DNA from: Selenomonas sp. | Lineage (GTDB): Bacteria > Bacillota_C > Negativicutes > Selenomonadales > Selenomonadaceae | DNA: 8,161 bases | Assembly (NCBI GenBank): GCA_017940705.1 | Contig: JAGAYB010000254.1 | Span: forward strand, 1 to 8,161 | Direction: 5' to 3' | Shown: one piece after another, positions 8,138 through 8,161 of the stretch | Position numbering within the stretch: position 1 is the stretch's first letter | Layout: every line of letters starts with the position of its first letter | The notes under the pieces: generated by a model | Databases searched by the model: none | The model's input: the letters and a program-made list of their open reading frames with translations, nothing else | What the model was told of the DNA's origin: nothing | Translations under genes and position numbers: made by a program

Positions 8138-8161
8138 ACGAATTAGGCAACAAGCACGAAC

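Larger units (their letters stand above)
7895..8161 (-). other. Unassigned open frame entering from the right edge, probably not a gene
   Basis: One minus-strand frame has no stop from the window edge to a TAA at 7897-7895: 88 sense codons that run through the inverted-repeat element. The peptide is arginine-rich (for example ERQRRPARRR) and shows no domain I recognise. It could be the C-terminal end of a gene that starts outside the window. More likely it is a chance open frame across a GC-rich repeat, because its sequence is dictated by the palindromic arms and its stop falls inside the addB promoter. The plus strand is also open here, to a stop ending at 8060, which argues for absence of stops rather than for coding. 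No other gene is visible in 7856-8161. Confidence 0.2.

Noticed and set aside
8157..8161. Terminal CGAAC as half of a Bacillus-type LexA box
   Set aside because: Only five bases are visible before the edge. The partner half-site cannot be checked, and the position is about 300 bp from addB.

Overview
The window holds a recombinational-repair locus read entirely on the minus strand. From right to left it contains a 306-base upstream region, addB, addA, and the first half of a ZIP-family metal transporter gene cut by the left edge. About 95% of the sequence is coding, at roughly 55% GC by eye. The addB-addA order, AddB in place of RecC, and the full Fe-S cysteine set in AddB point to the Firmicutes/Bacillota type of AddAB. 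Base composition and protein style would fit the Negativicutes (a Selenomonas-like anaerobe), but that placement is a weak inference with no marker gene to confirm it.

Layout: (1) Bases 1-412 hold the N-terminal 137 residues of a GufA-like ZIP transporter. It has four predicted membrane segments, the TM4 metal motif HNIPEG, and probably a TTG start behind a strong AAGGAGG. (2) Bases 427-4296 hold addA, encoding a complete 1289-residue UvrD-type helicase with a C-terminal RecB-type nuclease. (3) Bases 4262-7855 hold addB, encoding a complete 1197-residue partner with an N-terminal Walker A, a second nuclease domain and a four-cysteine Fe-S site. addB and addA overlap by 35 bp. The ZIP gene begins 14 bp after addA. 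The three genes therefore look like one transcription unit with coupled translation. (4) Bases 7856-8161 begin with an AT-rich strip carrying a plausible TATAAT promoter for addB. Beyond it lies a GC-rich element of about 200 bp made of nested imperfect inverted repeats.

AddA and AddB are expected to form one heterodimer that loads on double-strand DNA ends. It unwinds and degrades both strands, then responds to Chi and leaves a 3' single strand for RecA. All key helicase and nuclease residues looked for are present in both subunits, so the complex should be active. The transporter has no obvious mechanistic link to repair and is probably just co-transcribed.

The coding part is ordinary housekeeping DNA. 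The one stretch that known genes do not explain is the folded element at 7937-8137. Most of its departures from perfect symmetry remain G-U pairs only if it is read as RNA from the minus strand.
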